Assembly (NCBI RefSeq): GCF_037055355.1
Contig: NZ_CP146350.1
Location: forward strand, 7,525,001-7,589,000
Source: Streptomyces sp. DG1A-41
GTDB lineage: Bacteria > Actinomycetota > Actinomycetes > Streptomycetales > Streptomycetaceae
Length of the DNA: 64,000 bases
Direction: 5' to 3'
Within the stretch, counting starts at the first letter, position 1. Each line of letters starts with the position of its first letter. A program made the translations under genes and the position numbers. The notes beneath the pieces are model-generated. The model saw nothing but the letters and a program-made list of their open reading frames with translations. It was not told the origin of the DNA and did no database searches. Positions 8,484 to 16,496 of this stretch are shown here, piece by piece.

Positions 8484-9806
8484 TTACCCCTGGGCAGGTG
8501 GACCACAGGTGAGTCGACGGCGCCCCGAAGGGTTCGCTGCAAGGCCCGGCCGCACCTGGCCGCAGCTCCGCTGTGTCCGTCGCCCGGGTCCGCCCGTTGA
8601 CCGGGCTCGAAGAGCTGTCCGGCGAACCGGGGCGGTACGCCTGCCCATCGTCGAGGACATCGACGCGTACGCCGTCGGCTGCGCGATAGGCGCGGACGGT
8701 GACGCTCGAGTTGGCGTAGCGGCAGGCGTTGGTGAGGAGCGGGCTGACGATGTGTTCGAGGAGGGCGGGTGGGACTCCGTTCACCAAACCTTGGCCTTCG
8801 GTTGTGACCGTCAAGTGGCCTGGCGGGTCCAGGACTTCGATGAGGTGGCGCAACGCGGGCAGGACCTCGGCGGTGCCCGCAGCGGTGAGTGCGCCATTGC
8901 GGGCATCGTTTAGGAGGGTGTCACAGATGCTGCGCATGGACTCGGCGGCTTCCGCGATGACCTTGTGGGTGGCCCGGGTCTGGTCGGCCGTGCGGGGGCG
9001 GGTGTGCCACCAGCCGAGTTCGGCGATGATCCGGCTCAGTGGCGTAACTGAGCTCGTACGAGAGTTCCCCGGTGAGCTGCCGCTCGTGGCGCAGGACCGT
9101 GCGGATGCGGTCCAGTAGCGCGTCCAGTGACGTACCGAGGCGGGCGAGTTCGGCCGGGCGCCGTATGCCGCTGAAGCGTTCTTCGGAGGCGACGGCGCTC
9201 CACTGGGTGGCCTGGTCGGTGATCGTGCGCACGGGGCGCAGTGCGCGGCCCACGGCCAGCCGGGTCAGGGCGTAGGTGCAGGCGAGCATGACGGCGTCCA
9301 GGGCGAGCGATCCCAGGAGCAGGGTGTCGGCCGAACTTCGGTAGGGGGAGAGGTCCAGCGCGGAAAGCACTGTGGCTTCGCTGGCGTTTCAGGATACGCC
9401 GGACAGGGGTTGGGAGCACAGCCGTAGGGGGTGGCCATGCGCGATGGCCGTGACGCAACGCCGCCCCAGGCGCCGGGCGAGTCCGTCAGCGACGCGGGTC
9501 ACGGGCCGGCGGCCGGTGGCTCTTCCAGCAGGCGTCGGCCGGCATAGATCCACACGTTCGCGTCGAGGAGGTTGTCGTGGGGGTCTCCAGGACGCGTACG
9601 GTCGGGCCGCTCGTGTCGACGGTCGTCGCGACGGCGGCGGCACGGGTGCGTAGCTGGTCGTCCGCCTGGTGTTGAAGGCGTTGCTGGGCCACGGCGTTGA
9701 AGGCGACGGTGAGGATCACCATCAGCAGCGTGGCCGTGGTGAGGGCCACCAGGGACAGCCGGCCGCGCAGCGTGCGGGGCGTCAGCCGGTACAGGAGAGC
9801 GGTCAT
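8484..9806 (-). pseudogene. Decayed sensor histidine kinase (partner of the 9837-10499 regulator)
   Basis: Starts cleanly at ATG 9806 with a TM segment (GRLSLVALTTATLLMVILTVAF) but needs several frame changes to recover the rest. The pieces in order are: HAMP-like VGRALRPVRTITDQATQWSA, dimerisation helix HERQLTGELSYELSYA, then RIIAELGWWHTRP in a second frame, then IVSPLLTNACRYA and LDDGQAYRPG, then a last frame ending at TAA 8484. The expected H-box SHELRTP reads SYELSYA, so the phosphoacceptor His is a Tyr. Frameshifts plus loss of the catalytic residue point to true decay rather than sequencing error alone. It follows its regulator by 30 bp. Confidence 0.8.
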
Positions 9807-9836
9807 GGCAGGCCGTGACCGGTGGCGCGAATCGGC

Positions 9837-10499
9837 TCATGACAAGTGGTGGCCGATCCCTCGGGCCGTGCCGATCGTGCGGTCGCTGCCCGCGTCGCGC
9901 AGCTTGCGGCGCAGCCGGGTCAGGTACTGGTCGAGGGTGTTGTCGCTGCCCCGGGCGCCCTCGGGCCAGCCCGCCCGGACCAGGTCGCGGCGGCGCACGA
10001 TGCCGCGGGCTGCCGCCATGAGCGCTGCCAGCAGACGGAACTCGGTGGGTGTCAGCGCGATCCGGGTGCCCCGGATACTCATCCCGTGCCGGACGGCGTC
10101 CAGTACCAGATCTCCGGCCGTGGCCGTGGGCGGTGGTGCGGTCCGTTTGACCGCTGCCCGCAGGCGGGCGGCGAGTTCGGTGAGGTGAAACGGCTTGGGG
10201 AGGTAGTCGTCGCCTCCGGCGGAGAAGCCGGACAGCCGGTCCATGATCCGGTGATGGGCGGTCAGGAAGATGATGGGGGAGAGGAATCCGTTGGCGCGCA
10301 TGGCCTGGCACACGTCCCGTCCGTCGGCGTCGGGCAGTCCGACGTCGAGCACGGCGGCGGCGATGTCATCGGTGGCCAGCCGTAGGGCGGTGGCACCGTC
10401 GGGCGCGGGCACCGTGTCGAAGTCCTCGTCGCGCAGTCCGCGCACCAGCACGTCACGCAGGGCGTGATCGTCCTCGACGAGCAGGATCTTGTGGCGCAT
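9837..10499 (-). CDS. OmpR-family response regulator, apparently orphaned
   Basis: A 220-residue regulator: EDDHALRD acidic pocket, phosphoacceptor in VLDVGLPDADG, FLTAHH, DYLPKPF, then a winged helix with LTPTEFRLLAALM, RAGWPEGARGSDNTLDQYLTRLRRKL and GIGHHLS. The start is ATG 10499 with AGAGAGGA upstream. It overlaps the 3' end of the upstream PAP2 gene (10453-11184) by 47 bp in a different frame. It is the last intact gene of a DedA-PAP2-PAP2-regulator run. The kinase gene after it is broken, so the regulator would need cross-phosphorylation or a phosphate-independent mode. Confidence 0.9.
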   Translation of the reverse strand: MRHKILLVEDDHALRDVLVRGLRDEDFDTVPAPDGATALRLATDDIAAAVLDVGLPDADGRDVCQAMRANGFLSPIIFLTAHHRIMDRLSGFSAGGDDYLPKPFHLTELAARLRAAVKRTAPPPTATAGDLVLDAVRHGMSIRGTRIALTPTEFRLLAALMAAARGIVRRRDLVRAGWPEGARGSDNTLDQYLTRLRRKLRDAGSDRTIGTARGIGHHLS

Positions 10500-11184
10500 G
10501 GTCCTCTCTCGGTTCTCTTGCCGTGTCCGTCGCAGCGGGGATCCACCGCTCGGGCAGCCACCGGGCGGCGGCGCACAGGCACACCCCCAGCCAGCCGAGG
10601 GCGAACAGCCAGCCGGCGACGACATCGGTGAACCAGTGCACTCCGAGGTAGCCGCGGGTCAGCCCGACCAGCGCGCCCCAACCGCCGATGACCAGGGTGA
10701 GCGGAGTCCTGCCGCGCGGGCCGCGCACGCGGACGGCGATGACGAGGAGTCCGGCGGTGTGGGCCGCGGTGGTGGAGTGACCGGAGGGGAACGCCCACCC
10801 GGAGGCGTGCGCTGCCCAGTCCGCGTGCGGCGGCCGGGGCCGGGCGACGAGCGTCATCACCTCGTACCGCAGCGCCTGGCCCGCCCCGAGGCAGACCAGA
10901 CAGAGCGCGACGGCCCGCATCCGCTGCCGCGGGGTACGCCCCGCGATGATTCCGGCCAGCACGGCCAGCACATACGGGACGGCACCCGTCCCGGTGGCGG
11001 TCAGCCCGCGGGCGAACGCGACCGCCACGTCCGGTCGGTGGCCGACGGACCACGAGAGAAGGTCACTGTCCCCGAACAGCGGCACGCCGTCCCCGGCGAC
11101 GACGACCATGGTCAGCACACCGAACGCCGTCCACGCGCCGAGCCCCGTGCTTCCGGCCAGCTCGGCCATGTCGCCGCGTCTCAT
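10453..11184 (-). CDS. PAP2-family phosphatase
   Basis: A 243-residue membrane protein with K/R-x6-RP-like VARPRPP, PSGHST, and RGYLGVHWFTDVVAGW, matching the PAP2 catalytic motifs. The N-terminal part contains several hydrophobic segments and a loop VPLFGDSDLLSWSVGHRPD typical of undecaprenyl-PP phosphatase-like proteins. ATG 11184 overlaps the preceding PAP2 stop (ATGA), so translation is coupled. The long frame up to 11706 is only the shadow of that upstream gene. Confidence 0.9.
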   Translation of the reverse strand: MRRGDMAELAGSTGLGAWTAFGVLTMVVVAGDGVPLFGDSDLLSWSVGHRPDVAVAFARGLTATGTGAVPYVLAVLAGIIAGRTPRQRMRAVALCLVCLGAGQALRYEVMTLVARPRPPHADWAAHASGWAFPSGHSTTAAHTAGLLVIAVRVRGPRGRTPLTLVIGGWGALVGLTRGYLGVHWFTDVVAGWLFALGWLGVCLCAAARWLPERWIPAATDTAREPREDHAPQDPARRGRSRPA

Positions 11185-11786
11185 GACGCAACCAGCAGCG
11201 GACGCAACCGGGTGGCCGTGATCCGTCGGGCGACGGCCTGCGGATTCCGCCGCAGCGCGGCCATCGCGAGCAGCGCGACCAGGGCGCCCACCGCGAGCCC
11301 GGCCACCACGTCGTGGGGGTAGTGCGCGCCGACCCAGACCCGGGAGGCGGCCATCGCGCAGGCGGCCACCACGGCGACCGCGCCGAGCCGGCGGGAGACG
11401 AACAGCAGCGCGACGGCCGCCGCGGCGGCGATGGCCGCGTGGTTGCTGGGGAAGGACCAGTCGCCGGGCGCGGGACACACCTCCAGCGTGGTCACGTGCA
11501 GGCTCTGGCACGGCCGGTCCTCGCGCACCAGCAGCTTCAGTCCCGTGTTCACTCCGTAGGCCACGACCACGACGAACGGCGCGGCGAGGGCCGTCACCGA
11601 GGCCGTGGTGCTCATCCGCCGGGCAGGCCACCAGCCGATGATCATGAGCACGGCGAACACGGCCAGTCCGTATGCCGACCAGGCCGACACCGTGTCGTCC
11701 AGCCACGCGGGGGAGTGCCGGGCAAGGTTCACCACGTCGGTGTACGCGGGGCCGTCGATCGACGAGCCGTCGAAGGCGAGGATCAT
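11181..11786 (-). CDS. PAP2-family phosphatase (PSNH variant)
   Basis: A 201-residue protein. It carries RPCQSL for motif 1, PSNHAA in place of PSGH for motif 2, and RVWVGAHYPHDVVAGL for motif 3. PSNH is a known variant and keeps the catalytic His. ATG 11786 has AAGGAGG upstream and overlaps the DedA stop (ATGA). It resembles the PAP2 at 6613-7263 from the first residues (AFDGSSIDGP) to the C-terminus, so the two probably arose by duplication. Its likely substrate is a polyprenyl pyrophosphate or related lipid phosphate. Confidence 0.9.
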   Translation of the reverse strand: MILAFDGSSIDGPAYTDVVNLARHSPAWLDDTVSAWSAYGLAVFAVLMIIGWWPARRMSTTASVTALAAPFVVVVAYGVNTGLKLLVREDRPCQSLHVTTLEVCPAPGDWSFPSNHAAIAAAAAVALLFVSRRLGAVAVVAACAMAASRVWVGAHYPHDVVAGLAVGALVALLAMAALRRNPQAVARRITATRLRPLLVAS

Positions 11787-12451
11787 GCGCGTGCCTCCTT
11801 CGCCTTCGCGTCCCGGCGCGAGCGGTACGCCTCGGAAGCGAGCGGAACCAGCGACAGGGCGACGATCGCCGCGATCATCGGCAGCAGATACCGGTCCACG
11901 TTCGGTACGGAGGAGCCCAGCGCATATCCCGCCAGCGTGAGCCCCAGGCTCCACACCAGCCCGCCCGTCACCTGCCAGACGGTGAACGTCCGCACCGGAA
12001 CCCGCAGTGCACCAGCCATTGGGTTGAGCACCGTGCGCACCACCGGAACGAACCGGGCCAGCACGATCGCCTTCGCATGCCCGTAGCGCTCCAGCAGTTC
12101 CTCCGCCCGTCTCGCTCCCTCGTGCAGACGGGCCGACCGACTGCGGGCGAGCAGGGCGCCGCCCGCCTTCCGGCCGAGGAGATATCCGCACTGCGAGCCC
12201 GCCAGGGCCCCCGCCGCGGCGGCGACCAGCAGCGGGGCGAGCGACAGCTTCAGGCCGCGGTCGGCGGTGCCGGTGCACAGCAGGCCGGCCGTGAACAGCA
12301 GCGAGTCGCCCGGGAGGAAGAAACCGATCAGCAGGCCCGTCTCGGCGAACAGCACCACCCCCACGCCCAGCACGCCGAAAGCGGACAGCAGCGACCGGGC
12401 GTCCAGCACATTGACAGCGAGCTGCGACGATAGGTGCATGGGTGTGGTCAT
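11783..12451 (-). CDS. DedA-family membrane protein
   Basis: A DedA/VTT protein of 222 residues from ATG 12451; ATG 12439 or 12496 are also possible. It shows ETGLLIGFFLPGDSLLFTAGLL, GSQCGYLLGRKAGGALL, and RFVPVVRTVLNPMAGALRVPVRTF, the conserved DedA path, with about five hydrophobic segments and a basic C-terminal tail. It is the first gene of a coupled DedA-PAP2-PAP2-regulator operon. Its start is 57 bp from two BlaI-type palindromes shared with the divergent blaI-like gene, so the repressor could control both directions. An undecaprenyl-phosphate recycling role is a family-based inference. Confidence 0.9.
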   Translation of the reverse strand: MTTPMHLSSQLAVNVLDARSLLSAFGVLGVGVVLFAETGLLIGFFLPGDSLLFTAGLLCTGTADRGLKLSLAPLLVAAAAGALAGSQCGYLLGRKAGGALLARSRSARLHEGARRAEELLERYGHAKAIVLARFVPVVRTVLNPMAGALRVPVRTFTVWQVTGGLVWSLGLTLAGYALGSSVPNVDRYLLPMIAAIVALSLVPLASEAYRSRRDAKAKEARA

Positions 12452-12507
12452 CTCCGATAACCCCTCATCCGGATCGTCGGATGCGCGGACCGGCACCCGA
12501 CAAGCGA

Positions 12508-12542
12508 CTACAATGCTGTAGACGGTCTACTGAACTGTAGAC
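12508..12542. promoter_or_regulatory. Two BlaI-type operator palindromes
   Basis: CTACA ATGC TGTAG (12508-12521) and GTCTAC TGAACT GTAGAC (12525-12542) are perfect inverted repeats with the TACA/TGTA core bound by BlaI/MecI repressors. They lie between the divergent DedA operon and the blaI-like gene and could repress both. Confidence 0.8.
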
Positions 12543-12565
12543 GATAGTGGGGTGAGGAACGTTCC

Positions 12566-12937
12566 ATGACCGACGCGAAGGACGAGAGGCGGCCGGCGGG
12601 CGAGCTCGAAGCCGCCGTCATGGCCGCCCTGTGGGCCGCCGGAGCCCCGCTCACCGCGGGCCGGGTCCAGACCGAACTCGGCTCCGGACTGGCCCGGACG
12701 ACGGTGACGACGATCCTGACCCGTCTGCACGAGAAGGGCGTCGTCGGCCGTGAACGGCAGGGGCGCGGCTACGCCTACTTCCCTGTGCAGGACGCCCCCG
12801 GCCTGACTGCCCGGCGCATGCACGGCGAACTCGACCGGGACACCGACCGTGAGACGGTCCTGGCGCGGTTCGTCGCCCAGCTCAGCCCCGACGACGAGCA
12901 GCTTCTGCGCCAGCTTCTGGAGAGTGACGAGCGGTGA
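12566..12937 (+). CDS. BlaI/MecI-family repressor
   Basis: A 123-residue winged-helix repressor: GELEAAVMAALWAAGAPLTAGRVQTEL, then recognition helix region LARTTVTTILTRLHEKGVVGRERQGRGYAYFPV, then the C-terminal dimerisation helices (LARFVAQLSPDDEQLLRQLL). Length and layout match BlaI. ATG 12566 follows GTGAGGAAC. Its stop overlaps the GTG of the M56 peptidase gene. Family members are inactivated when the partner peptidase is activated. Operators just upstream imply autoregulation. Confidence 0.93.
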   Translation: MTDAKDERRPAGELEAAVMAALWAAGAPLTAGRVQTELGSGLARTTVTTILTRLHEKGVVGRERQGRGYAYFPVQDAPGLTARRMHGELDRDTDRETVLARFVAQLSPDDEQLLRQLLESDER

Positions 12938-13863
12938 CCGCTCTGCTGCTGGTACCGCTCGTCCTGCCGTTCCTCGTGCCGGCGCTGGCCCGCCGTACCC
13001 TCGATCGCCTGACTCCGGTCACCGCGCTGTGGGTCCTCACGGTCTCTGCTGTGGCACTGGCGGGCGCCTGCGTGGCTGCTCTCGGCGCCCTGGTCCTGAT
13101 CGGGATGCTCAAGCTCCCCGCCTTCGCCGCCCTCGGCGAACTGGTCCGCCCGTTGCGCACGCCGTCGGACTTCCTCGTTCTGCCCGCGGCCGCGGCGGCC
13201 ATCGGAGTGCTCACCGTCAGTGCCTGGACCCTCGCCCGCTCGGCCCTCCGGCAGGCCCGCGCCTTCCGTACCGCCCGTACGCAGGCCGACCGCCGCCCCG
13301 CCGCCGGCGACCTGTGCGTCATCGACTCGCCCCACCCCGACGCGTATGCCCTGCCAGGACGTCCCCACCGCATCGTCGTCACCAGCGCGATGCTGCGCAG
13401 CCTGGGACCCGCAGAGCGCGAGGCCCTCTTCGCCCACGAGCGCGCCCACAACCGGGCCGGCCACCACTACTTCCTGGCCGCCGCCGAACTCGCCGCCCAC
13501 TGCCATCCCGCACTGCGCTCCACCGGCGCCACCATCCGGCTCGCCGCCGAGCGGGCAGCCGACGAGGCCGCGGCCGTCACCCTCGGCGACCGCCGTCTGA
13601 TCGCCACAGCCATCGCCCGGGCCGCCCTCGCCGGCCAAGCCTCCCGGTCCACCCGCCCGGACTTCGCGCCCGCGGCGACGACCGGTCCCGTCCCCCAACG
13701 AGTCGCCGCCCTCCTCACGCCCACCGAGGGACGTTCGCGCGCCACGCGCTGTACGGCACTTCTCCTCGCCGCCTGCGCGGTCCTGTCGGTCGCCGCCGGG
13801 GCAACCGGCGTGCTCGCCTTCCATCACCAGGTCGAGGTTGCTCAGGGAGAGGAGAGCCACTGA
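12934..13863 (+). CDS. BlaR1-like M56 metallopeptidase without a sensor domain
   Basis: A 309-residue membrane protease. Hydrophobic helices lie at about 1-20, 30-65 and 85-105, followed by the cytoplasmic zinc protease with AHERAH (HExxH at residues 168-172) and the downstream AERAADEAAA helix that supplies the third ligand. A final hydrophobic segment (TALLLAACAVLSVAAGATGVLAF) follows. It lacks the extracellular penicillin-binding domain of BlaR1, so the signal is probably not a covalently bound beta-lactam. The GTG at 12934 overlaps the repressor stop. It likely removes the repressor under envelope stress and so derepresses itself and the DedA/PAP2 operon. Confidence 0.9.
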   Translation: MTALLLVPLVLPFLVPALARRTLDRLTPVTALWVLTVSAVALAGACVAALGALVLIGMLKLPAFAALGELVRPLRTPSDFLVLPAAAAAIGVLTVSAWTLARSALRQARAFRTARTQADRRPAAGDLCVIDSPHPDAYALPGRPHRIVVTSAMLRSLGPAEREALFAHERAHNRAGHHYFLAAAELAAHCHPALRSTGATIRLAAERAADEAAAVTLGDRRLIATAIARAALAGQASRSTRPDFAPAATTGPVPQRVAALLTPTEGRSRATRCTALLLAACAVLSVAAGATGVLAFHHQVEVAQGEESH

Positions 13864-14756
13864 CCGGCCCGGCCCCGCAGCTGAGCGTCCGTTCCGCACC
13901 GGACTCCCTCCTGGAGCCACTCGCTCTGGACACGGTCATGCTCGCCTGCACGTATGTCCTGCCCCGGATGGCGGTGGGACGCGCGCTGTGACCCGTCCGG
14001 GTCATGACTGGCCAGGCACCCAGTGGAGCGTCGTCGCCTGCGAGGAACGCTGCGACAGCACGACCGCCCCGCCGAACCGCCCCGCCTGGGCGCCTCGGCG
14101 GACGCGCTCCTGGGACCGCGCCCGCGCGGCGCCCCGGCACGAGCGGCAGCTGACCGGGGAGCCGGCGCATGAGCTGCCGCACCCCCCTCGGCCGGATCGT
14201 CGCCGGGCTGGACTGCTGGCGTGCCCGCCCGCACTCGGCCGCCGAGACCCGGGCGGCGCACGCGGTCATCGCCGACGCCGCCACCCCCGGCATGGGGCGA
14301 GATCCTGTCGACGCCGAGTCGCCTCGCCGAACGACTGGACGCCGGTGCCCCTGACCGTCACCTCCGCCGTCACCGCCGCTGTCCGGCGCGGACGGGCACC
14401 GGAGGCCGCAATCCAAGGCGCCTTCCTCGAACGCAGCGTCACCCCACTGGACGCCCGCACCCTCTCCGGCACGCCCGGACGAACGTCACCGTCCGTGCTC
14501 GCCCGGCACCCGGCGGCGTACGCGTCGCCGTCACCGATGACGGCCCGGGGTGCCGTTCCGCGCTTGGCGGACGACTCTTCCCGCCCGGCCGCCGTGCCGA
14601 CCCTGACGACGGACACGGCGGAGCGGGCCTGGGCTGCCGCTGGGGCGACGCCCGGCCCGCTCCGCCGGGGAGTGAGGTGTTGTACGACGCCGGACGTGCG
14701 CCCGGCGCACGGTTCGTGGTCACGCCGCCCGCGGGAGGACCGTGCTGCCCGCAGGC
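13864..14756 (+). pseudogene. Second decayed sensor-kinase remnant
   Basis: Starts right after the M56 stop and is related to the remnant at 8484-9806. LEPLALDTVMLACTYVLP matches SLALDAVMLACTYALT there, followed by a stop at 13989. In shifting frames come TQWSVVACEER, HERQLTGEPAHEL, RIVAGLDCWRARPHSAAETRA and, near the end, DDGHGGAGLG and GARFVV. At least three frame changes are needed, and the N-terminal sensor is absent. It has no start of its own. It could mark a former neighbour swept up in a block duplication. Confidence 0.75.
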
Positions 14757-14766
14757 GGGCGTGCGG

Positions 14767-15621
14767 TCACGCTGCTCGCGAGTGCCGCGGCTCCGTCTCG
14801 ATGACGTCCCTGCGGGTGACCGCCAGGTAGACCACCAGGCCGAGGATGACCGTGAGGAACAACGCGCTGGTCACCACGGTGCCCAGGCCCAGGCCGCCGT
14901 CGCCGGTGGGCTGGGAGAGGTAGTCGCCGACCGAGGCGCCCAGCGGGCGGGTGAGGATGTACGCGATCCAGAAGCTCCACACCGCGTCGAGGCCGAGCGC
15001 GAAGTGCGCGACGGCGACCGCGCCGATCGCCAGCGCGAACAGGACGGCGGAGAGCCAGTACCCGAGGTTCATGCGCTCGGAGACCAGGTCGCCGGCCGCG
15101 GTGCCCAGGGCGAAGGTGAACAGCACCGCGAGCCAGTAGTAGGACTCCCGGCGCGTGGTGTCGACGCTGTGGATGGACAGGGTGTGCTCGCTGCGGTACC
15201 AGGCGGCGAACACGACCGCCAGGACCATCGCGAACACCGTGGTGCTGGCCTCCAGCGGCACGCCCATGTTGTCGGTGAGGTTGTCGCTGATGAGGGTGCC
15301 GACGACGCTGATCAGAGCGACGGCGAGCCAGTACACGCCCGCGCGGTAGGCGCTGGTGCGGAACTGGACGACCAGTACGGCCGCCAGCAGCACGCTCATC
15401 AGCAGTGACACGCCGGTCAGGCCGAGGCCGGCCTTCTCGTTGAGCAGGTCGGCCGCGGTCTCGCCGACCGTGGTGCACAGCACCTTGATCACCCAGAAGT
15501 ACACGGTGATCTCGGGCACCTTGTTCCAGCGAGGGCGCGAATGACGGCGGTGGCCGGGTGCGGCAGCGGCGGGGCCGTGGACCAGCGGGAGCTCGGAAGT
15601 CTCAGATGTCTCGGATGCCAT
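14767..15621 (-). CDS. COG4705-type membrane protein with fourfold internal repeat
   Basis: A 284-residue integral membrane protein. After a polar N-terminus (residues 1-33) come four similar units, each a pair of hydrophobic helices around a T/S-x-G-x3-D pattern: TTVGETAADLLNEKAGLG, SVVGTLISDNLTDNMG, FALGTAAGDLVSERMNLG and RPLGASVGDYLSQPTGDGG. This repeat is a hallmark of the uncharacterised COG4705 family. No enzymatic motif is visible. The minus-strand ATG at 15621 is the only sensible start. Transport or a structural membrane role is possible but unsupported. Confidence 0.82.
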   Translation of the reverse strand: MASETSETSELPLVHGPAAAAPGHRRHSRPRWNKVPEITVYFWVIKVLCTTVGETAADLLNEKAGLGLTGVSLLMSVLLAAVLVVQFRTSAYRAGVYWLAVALISVVGTLISDNLTDNMGVPLEASTTVFAMVLAVVFAAWYRSEHTLSIHSVDTTRRESYYWLAVLFTFALGTAAGDLVSERMNLGYWLSAVLFALAIGAVAVAHFALGLDAVWSFWIAYILTRPLGASVGDYLSQPTGDGGLGLGTVVTSALFLTVILGLVVYLAVTRRDVIETEPRHSRAA

Positions 15622-15693
15622 GCTGGTGACCGTGTCACCGGGAACCTGAACACATCCTGACTGCCTCTTGCGGTACCCGGGAGGTGGTGCCGC

Positions 15694-16458
15694 TCACCTC
15701 TCCAGCCGGTATCCGTGGCCGCGCAGGGTGATGATCCGGGGGACGTGTACAGGCGCCGGCGCGGCGGCTTCGGCCTCGGCGAGGCGGCGGCGCAGGGCGG
15801 CCATGGTGACGTCCAGGGTCTTGGTGGGCCCGAACCAGTTCTCGTCCCATACCTGGGCCATCAGGGTCTCGCGGCTCACCGCGCTGTCCGCGTGCCGGGC
15901 CAGCACCGCGAGGAGTTCGAACTCCTTGGGGCGCAGGGTCAGTTCACGGTCGCGCAGGAGGCAGCGGCGGGCGGCGGTGTCGACGGTCAGGTCGCCGAGC
16001 CGGAGGGGGTCCTCCTGGGGCGAGGCGGGTGGGCGGCGGCGCAGATGGGCGCGCAGGCGGGCCAGCAGGACGGTGAGGCTGAAGGGTTTGACCAGGTAGT
16101 CGTCGGCGCCCGCGTCGAGACCGGAGATCACGTCGATCTCCTCGCCGCGCGCGGTGAGGATGATGATCAGCAGCTCGGGGAAGCGGGCGCGCAGCCGGCG
16201 GGCGAGGTCGAGGCCGTCGGCGTCGGGCAGGCCGAGGTCGAGCAGGACGACGTCGTACGCCGTCCGCTCGGCCTCGGCCAGTGCGCCGGCCCCCGTTCTG
16301 GACCAGGCCGACGCGTAGCCGCCGCTGGTCAGTCCGGTCTCCAGGTGACGACCGATGGCGTCGTCGTCCTCGACGACGAGCACGCGGACCCGGTCGCGGT
16401 CACGCCCGGGCGCCCGGTGGCGGTCCGCGCGGTCCGGCGGTGGAACGGGAGTACGCAT
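15694..16458 (-). CDS. OmpR-family response regulator of the ABC exporter locus
   Basis: A 254-residue regulator. Receiver: VRVLVVEDDDAIGRHLE, VVLLDLGLPDADG (phosphoacceptor), ILTARGEE, DYLVKPFSL. Winged helix: LTLRPKEFELLAVLARH, SRETLMAQVWDENWFGPTKTLDVTMAALRRRL, ending LRGHGYRLER. ATG 16458 opens the natural protein; the much longer frame extending upstream to 19326 is an antisense-type shadow across the permease gene. It follows the FtsX permease by 38 bp. The likely kinase (21458) lies on the other strand beyond the exporter genes, an unusual split arrangement. Confidence 0.93.
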   Translation of the reverse strand: MRTPVPPPDRADRHRAPGRDRDRVRVLVVEDDDAIGRHLETGLTSGGYASAWSRTGAGALAEAERTAYDVVLLDLGLPDADGLDLARRLRARFPELLIIILTARGEEIDVISGLDAGADDYLVKPFSLTVLLARLRAHLRRRPPASPQEDPLRLGDLTVDTAARRCLLRDRELTLRPKEFELLAVLARHADSAVSRETLMAQVWDENWFGPTKTLDVTMAALRRRLAEAEAAAPAPVHVPRIITLRGHGYRLER

Positions 16459-16496
16459 GGTCGGAAGCGTAGACGGCCCGTCGGCGCCAAGCGGCG

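Noticed and set aside
12508..12542. Beta-lactamase regulation by the BlaI pair
   Set aside because: No beta-lactamase or penicillin-binding domain gene is present nearby, and the M56 protein lacks the sensor domain needed for beta-lactam detection.
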